A stretch of DNA of 64,000 bases from Carettochelys insculpta (lineage: Eukaryota; Chordata; Testudines; Carettochelyidae), in contig NC_134138.1 of NCBI RefSeq assembly GCF_033958435.1, positions 192,235,298-192,299,297 of the forward strand. Direction: 5' to 3'. Both the position numbers and the translations under genes were made by a program. Positions 45,120-57,900 of the stretch are shown piece after piece. The stretch's first letter is position 1, and the number at the start of each line of letters is the position of its first letter. The notes below the pieces were generated by a model, which did no database searches, was not told the origin of the DNA, and saw nothing but the letters and a program-made list of their open reading frames with translations.

Positions 45120-47214
45120 ATCATTCCCAGTGTTTGAGGGCTGCATCAGCCCACTGTGACAATAAAAATCTGCTGTAGAGCCAGATCCAAACTTCACAAA
45201 AGTTTTGGAGTGTTCCAATCCACAGAGCTCTTCAAATACTTCCTAAAATGAAGGTTAATTCCAACCTGCCTGTTCTTCTGTAGGCCACCTGACAAATCTC
45301 TTGGTCATGTCAAGAGTCACCAGAGTTGTCTATATAAATTAACCTTCTTGCTCTTCGGGATCAGCCAGCAGGGAGTGCTGACGTATAATGTTGACATCTC
45401 CCCTTCTCCACTGAAAGGAATAATAATTACCAGCTCTTCTTATGCTAGACCCTGCTTGTCTACAGCCCTGTAGTCCATATTTTAAGTCGTGTGTCTTGAG
45501 GACTAAATCACCTCCCCTGCTACCCACCAACCTTCTTAACCCCATAATCTTTTGGAACTACAACCCATACAGCAGCAGCAACAAAAACAATACAATTCTT
45601 TGCATCTGCAGCAAATTGAGTACCATTTCACTTGCAGTAGCTTTACAATTATATTTTTTTTATTTGTTCCAAATGCCACTCAAAAAAAGAAAAATGCTCT
45701 TTGGACCATTTGACTAATAAAAAACACCTTAAGATAGCAGTCAAAAGTATGTGCAGTAATAATGAAGGAACATATCCAGCCTTACACTTAATTTAAAATT
45801 GCTAGGATTAGCATATACACTCTTCTCTGGCTACTCTAGGAGTTCAGACTTCTCTCTCTCTCTCTCTCTCTCTCTGTCTGTACATCTCTTTTTCTGTGCC
45901 GCTCTCACACCTGCAGCTGATAATCATATGCAGTTCCAAATGAGCTGAGAAAATGAAAATTACCTTCAAAAAGAAGGAAAGTGCATTTGACATCCCTCTT
46001 GTTCCAGCACTTGTGAGACTCTGATATAATTACCACTGTGAGTGTGCAGGCAGATGGCAAACTCGGCAGCATCTTGTATTCAGTCAGCAAGACGCTGCAG
46101 AAATGTTCTCAGTAACATTTTGTTCAAGATGTCTCAACTCACAAATCTAAAAACTGGCAACCTGATAGAAGTACTGATTATTAGTTAGCCTGAAATTACA
46201 CTGCCACTGGTCTATGCCTCTATAAAGCTACCGATCCCTGACTATGGTTTATGGTGCATAGCTGTATGCAGTCAGCTCCAAGCAACATGCACCCAAACAC
46301 TTAGAAGAAACAATCAACCTTAAAAATATAGAGCAAAAGAAAAGGGCTAGGCCCTGCCCTGAGTCACACTCGGGAAAATTAGAAGCATCTCCACTGGGAA
46401 TGAATGCTGGTGGAATTTTGCCTAATAATTTCAAAACATGTAGTATCACTATTTCACCACATCTCTTGGTTATCTCTTGTGTGAGCTGTATTGGGAAGCT
46501 CATGTCGCACCACAGATTTGCTGGCACATGGCAAGATTGACTCAAGCAGATACCCAGCTTCCATGGTGATTTGTTCGTATTTTCAAACATTCAGCTTGGA
46601 GCCTTGCTCCTTGAGCTAAGGGTCTGGGTCTGGGACTGCCCCCTAAAGAAAGGGGTCTGGTCTGGGAGCTGTGGCCAATCAGGAGGAATAAGGCATGATG
46701 TAAGGGAGAAGGTGCTCACATGGCTGTGAAGCAGTGCAGAGCGAGCTTCATGATCCTACTGCAACAGTAAATGTTAGGAAAGGGCTGACCACATTTAAGA
46801 CCAAATCTGATCTCTCTCTCCCCTATGACTTCAAAAGAATTCATATAAATACATGAGCTTTAATTTTAACTTGTCTTCATGAAATATGGAAAACTGCAAA
46901 TATAGACTGCATTTCAACCTAGAGCAAGGTTGTTTTATCCAGGTCCAGCACTTTGAACAGGAATGGATGGACCCCCAGCTGATCAAAACAGCTCCAATGA
47001 GGTCACTAGGGCTGCGTTGATTTACACCAGCTGTGGATGTGGCTCATAAACTACAATAAAATGCTATTATTACATACAAAAATTGATTGATTAGATGGAC
47101 CATTTCTAAATACCTTGCTGGAATTCTTCAGTCCGTATGATTTGTGCTGCATTCTCCATGGGTAGTTTTAAAACACAGTTGAAGAGTGATGTTTTTATAT
47201 TAAGTCTATGAGGA
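45120..47214. other. Unassigned intergenic DNA with a (CT)n tract
   Basis: Nothing recognised except the microsatellite at 45851-45875. Confidence 0.5.
45851..45875. repeat. (TC)n microsatellite
   Basis: Perfect TC repeat, then TCTGTCTG. Confidence 0.85.
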
Positions 47215-48537
47215 AACAAGTCTAAGAGAGAAAAATTGAAGATGGTTGGCAGTTTTTCAAAGAGACGTTATTTAGGGCACAAGAGGAAACTATCTCATGG
47301 CATAGGAATGATAAGAAGCGTAGCAAGAAATCACCATGTCTTAACCAGGAGGTCTTCAGTGACATAAAAATCAAAAAATTGTCTTACAAAAAGTGGAAAC
47401 TAGATCAAATTACAAAGGACAAATGTAAACAAATAACACAAGTTTGTAGGGACAAAATTAGAAAGGCCAAGTCACAAAACGAGCTCAAACTAGCTAAATA
47501 TATAAATGGTAACAAGAAAATATTCTACATACACATTAGCAGCAAGAGGAAGACTGGGGACAGAAAAGGCCCATTACTCAATGAATGGCGGGGGGGAACA
47601 GTACAGTAACAGAAAATGTGGAAGTGGCAGAGGTGCTTAATGACTTCTTTGTGGATGATACCAAGGTGGGAGTCATTGCATGTGCTTTGGAGGGTTGGAT
47701 TATAAGCCAAAATGATCTGCACAAACTGGAGACAGCGTGTGAGAAAAACAGGATAACATTCAAAAAGACAAATGCAAAGTACTCCACTTAGGAAGGAACA
47801 ATCAATTTCAACCATATGAAATGGGAGGTGACTACCTATGAAGTATTACAGAAAGGAGTATTACATTGTAGACTACAAGCCACATATGAGTCAACAGCGT
47901 AATACTGTGGCAAAAACACAAAACAAAACAAAAAAAACAATCATTCTGGGATATATGAACAGAAGTGTTTTAAGCAAGACATGAGAAGTAATTCTTCTGC
48001 TCTACTCCACAGTAATTAGGCCTCACCTGTAGTATTGTAGCCAGTTCTGGGTATCGCACTTCAGGAAAGATGTGGACAAATTGGAAAAATTCCAGAGAAA
48101 AGCAACAAATATTATTAAAGTTCTAGCAAACAAGACCTATGAGGGAAGATTGAAAGAACTGGGTTTATTTAGTCTAGAAGGTAAGACTTCAAGGGGACAT
48201 AATAATAGCTTTCAAGTACCTAAAACATTATAAGGAGGAGGGAGAAAAAAACATTCTTCTTAACCTCTGATGATGGGACAAGAAGCAATGGGCTTAAATT
48301 GCAGCCAAGCGTGTTTAGGTTGGACATTACACAAACTTTGTGTCAGGATGGTTACTGACAGGAATAAATTACCAATGGAGGTTGCAGAATTTCCATCTTT
48401 GGGGATTCCACAGGGTAGACAAACACCTGTCAGGGATGGTCTAGTTGCTGCTTGGGGGACTGTCTAGAATACCAGGGACTGGGCCTGATGACCGCTCAAG
48501 GTTCCTTCCATTTCCGTCATTTTATGATTCTATGATT
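47215..48537 (+). mobile_element. CR1 LINE with internal deletion of the reverse transcriptase
   Basis: The 5' part (47215-47650) matches the ORF2 linker: GTTTTTCAAAGAGACGTTAT, ACAAAAAGTGGAAACTAGAT and GGGACAAAATTAGAAAGGCC, ending with LNDFF. At about 47650 it jumps to GTGGATGATACCAAGGTGGG, the segment that follows the first RT motifs, so roughly 700 bp including most of the RT are missing. It then runs collinearly to the 3' UTR (CCTGATGACCGCTCAAGGTT) and the ATTCTATG end at about 48537. It has many stops and frameshifts, so it is older than the copies at 11079 and 34009. Confidence 0.85.
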
Positions 48538-49904
48538 AAAGTAAAAGAATTTGTATTGTTTGTTAAATATGTATGCTTGTATAGCTAGATCTTTAAAAAC
48601 TATAACATAAGGTTTGTGTTATATCAATCAACATGTAATTCTAAATAGAAGAATTAATGTCCTGGGTTCTGATCTCAGTTATGCAATTGTAAATCAGTCA
48701 TCTCTACTGAAATCATTACATTTTCACCAATATAAAACGAATGTAAATGAAATCAGAATCAGGCCCTCTATTTCTGAAAAGTGTAAAGTAGAATTTTCTT
48801 AACTCAACCACCTCATTCAGAAAAAAATCATGTTTCCCTCCCATTTTGTAACCTTTTCTTATTTTCAAATGGGATTAAAATCCTCAGTGTCCTAGCATTT
48901 TACATACACAGGACCAAATTCTGCTCTTTGTTGTACCAGTGTGAATACAGAGTAACTGATTTTGAAACTGAGGCTCTCTGAGCTGTAACAACTGAAAACA
49001 GAAAACAGCAGTTCATAAACTGAGAGATAAAAGTTCTGCTTACGTGAACAAAGTTCTTGAATAGAGACTTTAGCATGTTAGAAATTCTGCTTCTTGCCAT
49101 AGTTGCCTCTTTCACTGGAGAAGAGTGAGCTCACTATGTTGACTGTGTTTTTGTTGTTGTTGTTGTTGTAATGGTGTTGACTTTCACTTTTGAACATTCT
49201 TTGTGCTTGTCTCTTCCTCCCTCTCTCTCAGATTGCTTGGTTGTGAATGAGTTTGCATAGAAATATAGTAGCAATTTAATTTTGATTGACAAGCAATGCC
49301 ATACTGTTGAGAAAATACTGAGACAGCAGTAGTAATGATACTGTGTTTGACACTAGCACCTTCAACAATATGCTTTACATACAAATGCATCCTTTGCTGC
49401 AAATACCAGCTTCAGTGCAGCCATAAAGGGAGACGAGGACAATAGCGGTATGTACACTTGGCTTTTTTACTTCAACTAGTGGTGGATTAGAATGAGGTAC
49501 TTAACACATTTGTAAAGACGTGTTCCATAGCTCTTATCTTGTCTTCATAATTGAAAAAAAAAAGACATTTTTTTTACCTCTGGATAACTAACACACGTGA
49601 GCTACCCCAGTATTTAAAAAATGAAGAGAAACTCTTGACTTTTACTACGAGGAGGCAAACCAGGCAAAGTCAGTGCCCAGTCCCTGTCTGGGGTTGACCT
49701 TCCCTAGCTTACCTCAAGGTAAAATTAAAGTGCCTGATCTTCGCCGTGTTTTACTAGGGCTGACCGGAAAACAAGAGTGCCGTTTTGTGAAAAATTTCAA
49801 ATTTAAGATATGATTTTTTTCACAGCGCCGCATGCAATGAGACCTTCCAAAAGGTTTCGTGAAAAATTAGAGAGGAAAAAAAAAACAGACAGGCAGATCC
49901 CAGA
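48538..49904. other. Unassigned intergenic DNA with a (GTT)n tract
   Basis: Nothing recognised apart from the (TTG)n run at 49149-49168. Confidence 0.5.
49149..49168. repeat. (TTG)n microsatellite
   Basis: Six GTT triplets after a short T-run. Confidence 0.8.
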
Positions 49905-50060
49905 ATAGTCAACGGCCCAGTGATCAGGGCACTCTCCTGGGATGTGGGAGACACAGGTCACAGAGCATGGACTTGCACTTGGCCACTGTTGGTTATTCTG
50001 GGCTCTCAAACACATTTTCTCTCTCTTTGCCTGGTTTTGACCAAAAATTCCACCCTGGAC
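49905..50060 (+). repeat. tRNA-derived SINE fragment
   Basis: GGCCCAGTGATCAGGGCACT resembles an A box and CTGGGATGTGGGAGACACAG plus GTCACAGAGC the region up to the B box, at tRNA-like spacing. The tail is not identified. Confidence 0.5.
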
Positions 50061-50224
50061 CTGATAAAACTTCCAACTGAAAGTTGGCTCAAAACTGATA
50101 CATTTCTACAAAATGCTTCAGTTTCAATAAATTGCCACTTACAAACCAAAAAAAAAAAAAAATTGTCAAAATAAAATTTTTCACCAGCTCTAGATTTTAA
50201 TCTCAGGATAGCTTTTATACAATC

Positions 50225-50258
50225 GTTAATCAGAAGTTTTAAAAAACTTCTGATTAAC
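50225..50258. repeat. Perfect 16-bp inverted repeat
   Basis: GTTAATCAGAAGTTTT, then AA, then its exact complement AAAACTTCTGATTAAC. The stem is 16 bp without mismatch and has a 2-base loop. Confidence 0.9.
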
Positions 50259-51412
50259 ACGAAGACAACTTTGATTAGCAGGGAAGACAATACCTCAGCT
50301 TACACTCTGACACAAACTTTGGGATATGTGCACACAAGTGTTTACCAATATATTAACTATCTTAAGTTAATTGGCATCAAAAAATCTAGTACAGAGAATC
50401 CCATGTGAATCAGCAGGAAAGGCTGCCACTGTATGAGAATGTCAGTCCCTTGTCCTGGTAACTTTGATATTTGTCAAGGGAGAACAGCTGTTATTAGTTT
50501 TCTGTCAGTTCAATATCTATTTATTTGTGGGTATAATGGAAAGCAGAGAAAAAAGAAACAGAGTTTGCAATCCTGAATACATATTGCAGTAACCTAGATA
50601 GATTTAGAGTACAGATTAGGACAAAACAAAATTACTGGCATAAACCAAAGCTCATTAGTACATAAGGAATATACAGTCTATACCTCAGCTAGAGGTCACT
50701 AGAATAACACAGGAGAAGCAATCAGAGGGAAAAAAGTTTCCACATTTTAACAAGCTTTGCATAATACAGTGACAAGAACTATAGTAAACAAAATTTACTG
50801 CACATAGATCAAGGGCCTACAGGCACATACACAGCATACAGAACAGAACAAGGATGTTCAACAAGCATAAAAGCTGCTGATCAAAGCCCAACATCACCCT
50901 GTTCATAAACAGTATCATTCTCCTGCTAAAAGCCCTTTAACACAATGTAAGAGAAAGCCCACACTTTGAACAGGGCTGAACTTTGAAGACAATAGACAAA
51001 AAAGCAACTCATATTCAGGCAATTAATACCAAAAAACAAATGCCACTTCCTGCACAGCTTTTTATGTCATTAAATATGCAGCCTGTGCGAGATCAAGGGG
51101 AAAAACTCAGAAAGGTCACAGGAAAAAGTTTCTAATAGGCCTGAAGGCAAGAATAACCTTTAACATTATAGACTTTGGACCCAGCTCCGGACTCACTATC
51201 ACCAACATTAATGTAGTGTACCTCACAGACATTAACAGATTTTTCCACTGATATGAAATAAGATCAGACTCATGTCTTTTTTAGTCTCAAAAACATTCAT
51301 ACTCTATATATGCTCATACACATCCAAATAACAGGTTTTGAATGGTTTTAAATAACCCATAGGTTTTGTTAAAGAATACTTTAGCCTTCTCAGTTTTGAG
51401 GCATTAATAAAG
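50259..51412. other. Unassigned intergenic DNA, AT-rich
   Basis: Nothing recognised. Confidence 0.5.
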
Positions 51413-51580
51413 ATCATACATTGTATTTATATAGTACTTTATATATTTCAAGTGCTTTACAAACAGTAATCAGTCCAAGTATTTGTATCTCCTTTTTTTA
51501 AAGATGGATAAAAGCGTGGCTTGTCCATGACTCAATGCCAGAGCTGGCAACAAAAGCCAGGTTAAAATAAAATTAAATTA
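51413..51580 (+). repeat. L2/MIR-type ancient repeat remnant
   Basis: TATTTATATAGTACTTTATA, then CAAGTGCTTTACAAACAGTA, AAGATGGATAAAAGCG and GCCAGAGCTGGCAACAAAAG follow the order of the common 3' region of ancient amniote SINE/L2-type repeats (ATAGCGC, CAAAGCGCTTTACA, AGATGGGGAAACTGAGG, CAGAGCCAGG). Confidence 0.5.
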
Positions 51581-51905
51581 GACTGATTAAAAATTAAACT
51601 ATGCCCAAAAATGAAGCGGAGGCTAGTGACATCTGAAAGAAGGTAGGAAAAAAATGAGACAACAGCATCCTCAGAGCCTTAATGGCACTGAGTAAAGATC
51701 ATAATGAATCTACCTAAAATACGGCAGGCAAAAATCTTCCTTGCATCCCAATAAGAAGTCACTAAAATCATGTTGAACTGAACAGTTGGCTGGAAGGACG
51801 CATTTTGTGTGACGAAACATGAATCAAAACATACACAGTCGCCATAACAGTCCATTAGGCAACAAAGAAATAATAAATTTTGGTACCACCATTGTTAAGA
51901 ACACT
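51581..51905. other. Unassigned intergenic DNA
   Basis: Nothing recognised. Confidence 0.45.
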
Positions 51906-51913
51906 AACTAAAG

Positions 51914-52446
51914 CAGCATTTTGCAAACTTCCTTGCACTGCGACCCCCTTCTGACAACAAAAATTGCTACAGGACTCCAAGCAGGGTGACCAAAGCCCAA
52001 GCCCACCAGCTTCAAAAGTAGGGTCAAAGAGGAAGCCAAAGTTTAAGGGCTTAAGCATGGAACAGGAGGACTACGCCACAGTTACACTACAGCACTTTGT
52101 CGACAGAAGTCGCTGTCGGAAGGATTTCCCAACAAAACTTCTGTTGACAGAGTGCGGCCGCAACAAAAGCAAATCGGATGAGCGCTGAACTCTGTCAACA
52201 GAGTAGCTGGACTGTCCAGATGCTCTCTCGACAAAACAGGCACCTGGAAGCACAGCAGACAGGGCTTCACATTGTTGTGAATGCCCTGTCTGTCAAGAGA
52301 AGGCCGACCCCCACCACCCGAGCATGGGGCTCAGATTTTGGTGTCAGCTTGTGAACCCCAACAAGCCCAACACCAGCCCCAGTGACCCTATTAAAACAAG
52401 GCCATGCCCCACTTTGGGTTCCCAACCTGCAGTTTGAGAACCACTG
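51914..52446. mobile_element. hAT-type non-autonomous element with 8-bp target duplication
   Basis: The left end CAGCATTTTGCAAACTTCC and the right end, read inverted as CAGTGGTTCTCAAACTGC, have the CAGNGGTTCTCAAACT form of Charlie-like hAT termini. The flanks AACTAAAG (51906-51913) and AATTAAAG (52447-52454) form an 8-bp duplication with one difference, the expected length for hAT. The middle (about 52070-52315) has a different character, with CTTTGTCGACAGAAG, CTTCTGTTGACAGAGTGCGG and ACTCTGTCAACAGAG as inverted words, and may be a second miniature element nested inside. Confidence 0.75.
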
Positions 52447-52454
52447 AATTAAAG

Positions 52455-53955
52455 GACATAACTCATGAACCTCTTATATTTTTATGTTTTAAAAGCAAAT
52501 CTTGCAAAAATATATTGAAATCTTCCATCAGTGTGTTGCCAATGGAATATGAAATCTGTGGGCCAGAATATGTTTGGGTAGTAGACAGATACAGTGCTAG
52601 AGTAGACTATATATTGTTTATATTTCCAGAGATTTCAGTCACTTTGAAAAATACCATGACATGCAGGCTCAGAAATGAATGCTCAAGATTACTGCTGCAT
52701 CTGTCACACTGCTGCAAAAATTGGAGCCACGCATAAACATGGTACTAAAGACTCTGTTGGAGCCTGATTCTAATTTCATTTGCACTGCGGAAACTCCACT
52801 GACTTCAGTAATGAATCAAGCTGCTCCTGATTTTCCCTAAGGGTAATCACAGCAAAATCAGGTGCACAGGGTTTGGGCACCACAGCAGAATGTGCATTGA
52901 CTGGGTAGTACTGTGCCAGGGGATCCATGAAAAATTTGTTCTGGTTGTTGGCCTGCAGCTGATCCCTCAGCTGAAGTCAACAGGCATCAGCTGGTGATCT
53001 GCCTCTATACGCAGATCACACGCAAAAATAAGTTTTCTGGTCTTAGGTATAATATCTGTTTGAACACATCACACCACCACCAATCTCTTCTCAAAAAGAG
53101 ACTGTGACTGGAAAAGCAGGGGCTGCTGCAAGATAGCAGCAACAAGAGGCATTGGGAGAGAGTTGAAGGAACATTTCATGTCACAATTTCCATTCTGTCT
53201 GGTTCAAGCCAACATTGTACACTACGTTCCCCCCTGAATTTTGGAGCACTATGTTCACTCAGAAGCGTGTTTAAAAAAAAGTTGAAGTTGTGGTATATTT
53301 CACCTACATCGACTAAGAGAGGAATATTATTTTAGGTTACAGCTGAAAGTTGTATTGCAAGAGTTCCAAGGTCCAATAACCAGGTAATTTATAGACACAC
53401 AACTGAAAATGTCAAAGAGAAAAATAAGTCGAGATGAAACTATTATTAAAAACTCCAAACTAGGACTTGAAAGTATGTCACAGGGGACAAAACTGAAGAT
53501 TGCTTGTCTAAGGGTGTCTGATGTAGAGACATTATGACTTGATGGTTACAGGCAAAGGGCAGGCCACAAGGTTTCTTTTTCATATTTTGGATGAATTACT
53601 GACCCAATGAGACGCTTTGGCAGAGTAAGTTAGTATCCAGATCCCACAAGAGATCAACCCAACTGTACAGTGTACTAAAAATGAGGACCTGGAAATTACA
53701 GTATATCTGAATCCAGTTGCTCTGGGTAAAACTTGTTCTTGTGTAACAGCACTGGCTCATATAAGAAATTTCATTATCATTTTAAAAAGCTATCTATGTT
53801 TGCTTCATTTTGCGGCGCTTCTTAATTATTACTCCTGGCTCTGTATTATGTCCTATTCTCCCATATTCAGATTCATAAGCAAAACAGTCAAGGAACTCTT
53901 GGTATTTTTTTCTGACAGCTTCAAAACAGCCACTCCTGCCTTCCCCCTCTCTCGA

Positions 53956-53986
<31 letters not shown>

Positions 53987-54660
53987 AAGCCAAAGTGATG
54001 ACATGACAAAAATGTAAATACTTGACAAACCTCAGTCTTCCCCAAAGAAAAGTAAAACCATTGGCACTGTCAAAGGGTAGCAGATGTTCAGGGCCACATA
54101 TCCAGCAGATACATTCATGCAGGAGGTAATTAAAAAAGAAAAAGATTTTGACATCTGAGTCTTTGAACAGTGCTGCTTTTAGAACGGCATTCTAAAATCT
54201 AAATGCCTGCAGAGTATTTGCAGCTGACAAATTTTCAAGAACTGCTGAACTTTCCCTAATGAAAAAATTTTCTTCAGTTACTTTTGTGCTGGGCAGGGAT
54301 ACCTCAAGCTGATGAAGACCAACACCAAAGGATAACTGATAGAGACATTCCACCTGCTTTCCTCAAGAGTTAAAATTATTCTCAACTTGGAAACTGTTTA
54401 CATTGTCCAAGGAAAACATTTAGAAGTTAGTAGATAGGTTTTAGTTGAAATTAGCTGTAGGTGCTTAGCATGGTCACTTCAAAATACAATATTTATCCTT
54501 CAAAAGTATCTATAACCTTCTTGGTCATACAAACTGCAGAAAACAGTTGATTTAAATTTAGATTTCAACTCATTTGCTGTATGGCTTTACTGAATAATGA
54601 AGAAAGTGCTTCTGTTGCTGCTTTTACATCTGCTTATAGTCTTTTAGTGAATATTTCTTT
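52455..54660. other. Unassigned intergenic DNA with a (CT)n(CA)n tract
   Basis: The frame at 52404-52736 starts inside the hAT end and has no known motif. A compound microsatellite is at 53955-53987. Confidence 0.5.
53955..53987. repeat. (CT)n(CA)n microsatellite
   Basis: CT repeat passing directly into CA repeat. Confidence 0.9.
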
Positions 54661-54944
54661 GTTTAAAGAAGCAAACTAGATGTAAATGACATTGTAATTT
54701 CTCTAACATTAAAACTGAGATTTCATCAGCTATCTGTTCATCAGCTATCTGTACTGAGAAAGAATAGTCTTCGCTCCAGTGAAATTAGCCAGTAATTCCA
54801 TTGTTTAAAGAAGCAAACTAGATGTAAATGACATTGTAATTTCTCTAACATTAAAACTGAGATTTCATCAGCTATCTGTTCATCAGCTATCTGTACTGAG
54901 AAAGAATGGTCTTCGCTCCAGTGAAATTAGCCAGTAATTCCATT
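54661..54944 (+). repeat. Recent 142-bp tandem duplication
   Basis: 54661-54802 and 54803-54944 are direct tandem copies, both beginning GTTTAAAGAAGCAAACTAG and ending CAGTAATTCCATT. I see one difference (GAATAGTC versus GAATGGTC). Each unit itself has an internal 15-bp repeat, TCATCAGCTATCTGT twice. Confidence 0.95.
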
Positions 54945-57900
54945 ATTAAAAGTGAGACTTTTTGTCCCTTAAAATGTTCCTAAGAAAAGTTCAAAGATGT
55001 GGTGTTGTTTAGAGATCAATGAAAACTAGATGGAGTTTAAATATTAAGAGGCAAGAATTTGCCTTCAGGTAAAAAATGACATTTGCATAATAACGAGAAT
55101 GACTCATATGCAGGAAGGTGAATGTCTGACTAGAATCTAAAATTCAGGTGCTGGAATGATCTTTTACCTTAGATGGCAAAATAGGAAATGTGCTAATCTG
55201 AGGAAAGCTAGTTATCCATCATATTCAGCATTTTCTAGAGGAACGAAATGGAGAGAATTCACAAACAGGGTATAATATAACAAGAAACTGAGCCAACTTT
55301 TTCTCACTGTTACACAGGTGCAAGTCTCACTGTTTTTAATAAAGCCAATGGATTTTACACCACCTGGCCAGCTATGCAGTTAGCAAGCAAGAAGAGCCCA
55401 TAAGTTATTTCTGAAATGCTTACTTAGCCAAAATCCCCACTGAGGGTTTTGTCTGTGTAAGAACTCCAAGATCCATTATGAAAATTCTGCAGTTTTTCCC
55501 TATTTGGTAATAAATACAAGCTTAATAACTTTCACTGATGCTTCGCTTCATCCTTCTCCCCTGCTGCATTTCCTCTCCCTGTTTATTACTTCATTCCTCC
55601 TTGTTTTCGTTTCTTCTTCTCCTTACCACACGTCTCTCTTCCTCTGCCCACTTTGTTCTCTGTGCTTACATCCATCCATCCATCAAACGTGGCTGTAATT
55701 TATTTTGGATAACAAGAACCTATGCAATGATCTACCCACATAACCATCTCTCTCATCTGCATGGGAGAACCTGTTTTCAAAACTGAGTACTGAAATCTAG
55801 ATTTAGGCATTTAAGAACTTGTGTTAAACCTCTAAGTGCTGATCTGTGGTTCCTAAATTTAGGGACCCATCTCAGCCACGATGTGCATTTCTAACACCTT
55901 TGAAAACTGCTACAGCTGCAGTAATGGGCCCAGTTCTGTCCTCAGATAAAGGACACATGTTGCAGCTCCCACCGACATCCAAAGTCCTATCTCATTTACA
56001 CTGGTATTATCTCCAGTTAAGTCAATGGAGATACAGATGAACCTCTCTCATCTGTCAGTCTCTAGACGAGCAACCACTTACCATTGGTGTGGCAAGTTTC
56101 CCCGGGTCCCACAGAGTTTGTTTACCACCACCAGTCCTGGCTCTCAGTGTTCTTTGCTGTCATTTAGCTATAATTTACCTCTAAATGTCTCCTAAGAGCC
56201 CAATAAGCAGCCTGACTGGGGTGAGCAAACCCCAGCACGGGTGCCAGGAGTGGCACATGAGCCAATTTTCATAGACATGCTAGGTGGGAGCTCAGCCCCA
56301 GCCCTCCTCCCCTATGCAGCCAGGAGCTTGCTCAAAGCTGTGCTACCTGTGAATTAACAAATGACTAGCTAATCCTACCAACCACCATCTAAATGCATCT
56401 TGAGATATTTATTAATGTATCTGTTGTAAGTAGGACTATTAATGACTTTTAAAAGTATCACCAGCACTCAGACTGTACATAGTAGTCAAAGGTGAAATTT
56501 CAGCACTGCCTCAAAAGGGTTGCTGACCCCTGATCTGACCTCCCATGGTTTGGTAAATCCCCTTGTTCAGCACCAGTCAGGTCCCAAAGAGGTTCAGCCT
56601 GTACTCCAGATTTAGAGGTTGGACCCCACAATAAGATTCTCTGGTAAGAATCAGAACAACATTGGAGCTGTCTACTTATGTACAGAGATGCCATGGTAAA
56701 GCTTTGGGGGCCTGATGCAGATATATCCCCCCCCGATATGTAATAAAAAGCTAATGGGGGACTCCAGCCTGAGCTGCCTGGGGCCCTAAGCAGTTGCTCA
56801 GTCTGCTTATGCCTAGTACTGTGCGTAAAACCAAAGTAAGAAAAGAATCAGGCCCATCGTTTCTTTTACTGAGTTAGACATCACAACAAATTTCTCTGGG
56901 GCGAGAATGCGTGAAAAGGTGCTGCTGCTCCAGCTGGTGGCATAGTGCACGTGGCTGTTCAATAGGGTGGGAGCTGCAAGCTTCATTATCTTTAGAAGGA
57001 CCACTTTGGAAAAAAAAAGAATCCTCCATTAAAATTAATATGCAATGAGAACCAGCAGAGCTTTGAATTTACAACTATTAGGAGCCAGGTTCTTCCAAAC
57101 CAGCTAAGTTGTGTTCGGTGTCAGTGTGGATTTTGCCATACTAGTAAGTCGCCTAATCAGGGCAGCTGCCCTGGGGCTAATCTGTTTAAAACGGCTCAGA
57201 GATGCTGCCCACCACCCCTGCTACCCTGGCCACCACAGTGGCTGGGTCCCTGGGCTCTTTAAATAGCCACTGGAGTCCTGGGCAGCGCAAGCCAGGCAGC
57301 ACTGAAGGGCTGGCTGGGGAAGGTTAGCCCCCGAGCTCTGCCTCTTCTGCCCAAGGCCCTGCACCATCTTGGGGTCCAGAGCTGGTCCCTCTATCTTGCC
57401 CAGAGTCCTGGAAATTTCATTGGCAGCCCCTGCCCCTGAGCCTAAAACCACTGCATGCTAGGCCAGTCCGCTGTGCAGCCTGAAGACTACTCTGTGTTAC
57501 TTAGGCACCCAACCACTCAGCAGGGTTATCCTAACGTGAGCTCAGGAATACCACAAATCAGTCCATTTTTGCCATGGTCATCATGATCCTTATGCCAACA
57601 ACTGTATGCTATAGTCCGCTAGCCAACAAAACAGAGTTAAACTGCTTTGCACCATCCATAAGTTGCAAAAAACCATGAGCAACCAGAGAAACCTACCAGT
57701 GGATTAAAATGAAAGGAACTGTCTGCTTTATACCATTTTATCTAGCAGAAGATTCTAAATAGCAACCTCACTCCTCAACCTATGAACCAATTTTTCATTC
57801 ACGGCACACTGTATGGTCCATTCCTGTAGCATCTTGTCTTTTGACTTTAGACATGAGAAGGAAAAACTGCACACTCGTGAGATCACTCAGCTACATAGAT

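Noticed and set aside
52404..52736. 110-codon frame as a possible host exon
   Set aside because: It starts inside the hAT terminus, has no domain, and no splice or codon pattern supports it.
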